A stretch of DNA of 30,625 nucleotides from NCBI GenBank assembly GCA_026770575.1, contig MU657187.1, positions 15,662 through 46,286 of the forward strand. Reading direction: 5' to 3'. The stretch comes from Pelagophyceae sp. CCMP2097. Lineage: Eukaryota; Sar; Pelagophyceae. Both the position numbers and the translations under genes were made by a program. Within the stretch, counting starts at the first letter, position 1; each line of letters begins with the position of its first letter. Shown piece after piece: positions 30,393-30,625 of this stretch. Under the pieces are notes generated by a model that was not told the DNA's origin, made no database searches, and saw nothing but the letters and a program-made list of their open reading frames with translations.

Positions 30393-30625
30393 CGCACGTT
30401 GGCCGCCTTCTCTGGCGCCGCAGCAGCGTCGTTCCTGCGGCGCTTCTTGGCCTTCGACTTGGTAGTGGGCGTCTTGAACTTCAGGAGACCGTCGCGCTCG
30501 GTGTCCGTGATCTTAAGGTCGGCCACGAGCGACGCGGGCATCGTGATCGAAGGATGCGAGGCTTCCCAGTGCGCCCGCATGCACCGGTACTTCCAGAAGT
30601 ACCGCAGCATCGGCTTCGGCGGGCA
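30347..30625 (-). CDS. C-terminal part of an unknown protein, runs off the right edge
   Basis: The minus frame is open from the window edge (Met at 30610, with no stop before the edge) to a TGA at 30349-30347, at least 87 codons. It starts CPPKPMLRYFWKYRCMRAHW, has a C-x3-H-x4-H cluster (CMRAHWEASH) that might bind zinc, and a basic nuclear-signal-like run (KSKAKKRRR). Its last 20 or so residues (ending AANRR) lie within a noncoding-looking tandem repeat. It is not recognised; it could be part of a transposon-encoded or lineage-specific gene. Confidence 0.45.
   Translation of the reverse strand, partial: CPPKPMLRYFWKYRCMRAHWEASHPSITMPASLVADLKITDTERDGLLKFKTPTTKSKAKKRRRNDAAAAPEKAANVRRQTAAADAWAANRR

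Noticed and set aside
1..30625. Bacterial or viral origin of the window
   Set aside because: Motif-bearing exons are separated by GT-AG introns throughout, and the proteins (CFAP206, ETF-QO with presequence, Abraxas-like) are eukaryotic.

Overview
The window looks like nuclear DNA of a GC-rich microbial eukaryote, most likely a photosynthetic stramenopile close to the pelagophytes. This is an inference. It rests on very dense genes on both strands, many short introns, a red chlorophyll catabolite reductase-like enzyme with a signal-peptide-like leader (secondary plastid), a 37-residue WAYATAG-type repeat protein, a large PT-rich surface protein, and a flagellar gene (CFAP206).

Left part (1-6.6 kb): the 3'-truncated end of an organellar RRM plus WAYATAG-repeat protein (minus), an 11-exon ATP-grasp enzyme (minus), and a single-exon WW/F-box-like/leucine-rich-repeat protein (plus). 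Middle (6.9-17.5 kb): CFAP206 (plus, about 10 exons), plastid RCC-reductase-like enzyme (minus, 5 exons), an intronless 931-residue PT-rich type I membrane protein (minus), and uracil phosphoribosyltransferase (plus, 11 exons, including a 16-nt exon and an 8-nt last exon). Between 17.5 and 20.5 kb no intact gene can be supported. This stretch holds an AT-rich island with a terminal-inverted-repeat element that splits a MYND zinc-finger reading frame. Right part (20.6-29.2 kb): mitochondrial ETF-ubiquinone oxidoreductase (minus, 20 exons), an Abraxas-like MPN protein divergent from it across 170 bp (plus), and a UBL-WLM-PUB metalloprotease (minus, 6 exons). The right edge (29.6-30.6 kb) is a second AT-rich island with the same terminal motif, then a fragment of an unknown gene.

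Exon models were made by hand from GT-AG (occasionally GC-AG) sites and reading phase. For the ATP-grasp, RCC reductase, UPRT, ETF-QO, Abraxas-like and WLM genes the summed exon length is an exact multiple of three. The main structural theme is that introns of about 40-60 nt are plain, whereas longer introns usually carry private tandem repeats. One 14-bp repeat family occurs both in an ETF-QO intron and in the gap after CFAP206. The Abraxas-like and WLM neighbours both point to ubiquitin-linked DNA repair. ETF-QO, RCC reductase and UPRT are housekeeping metabolism of mitochondrion, plastid and pyrimidine salvage.
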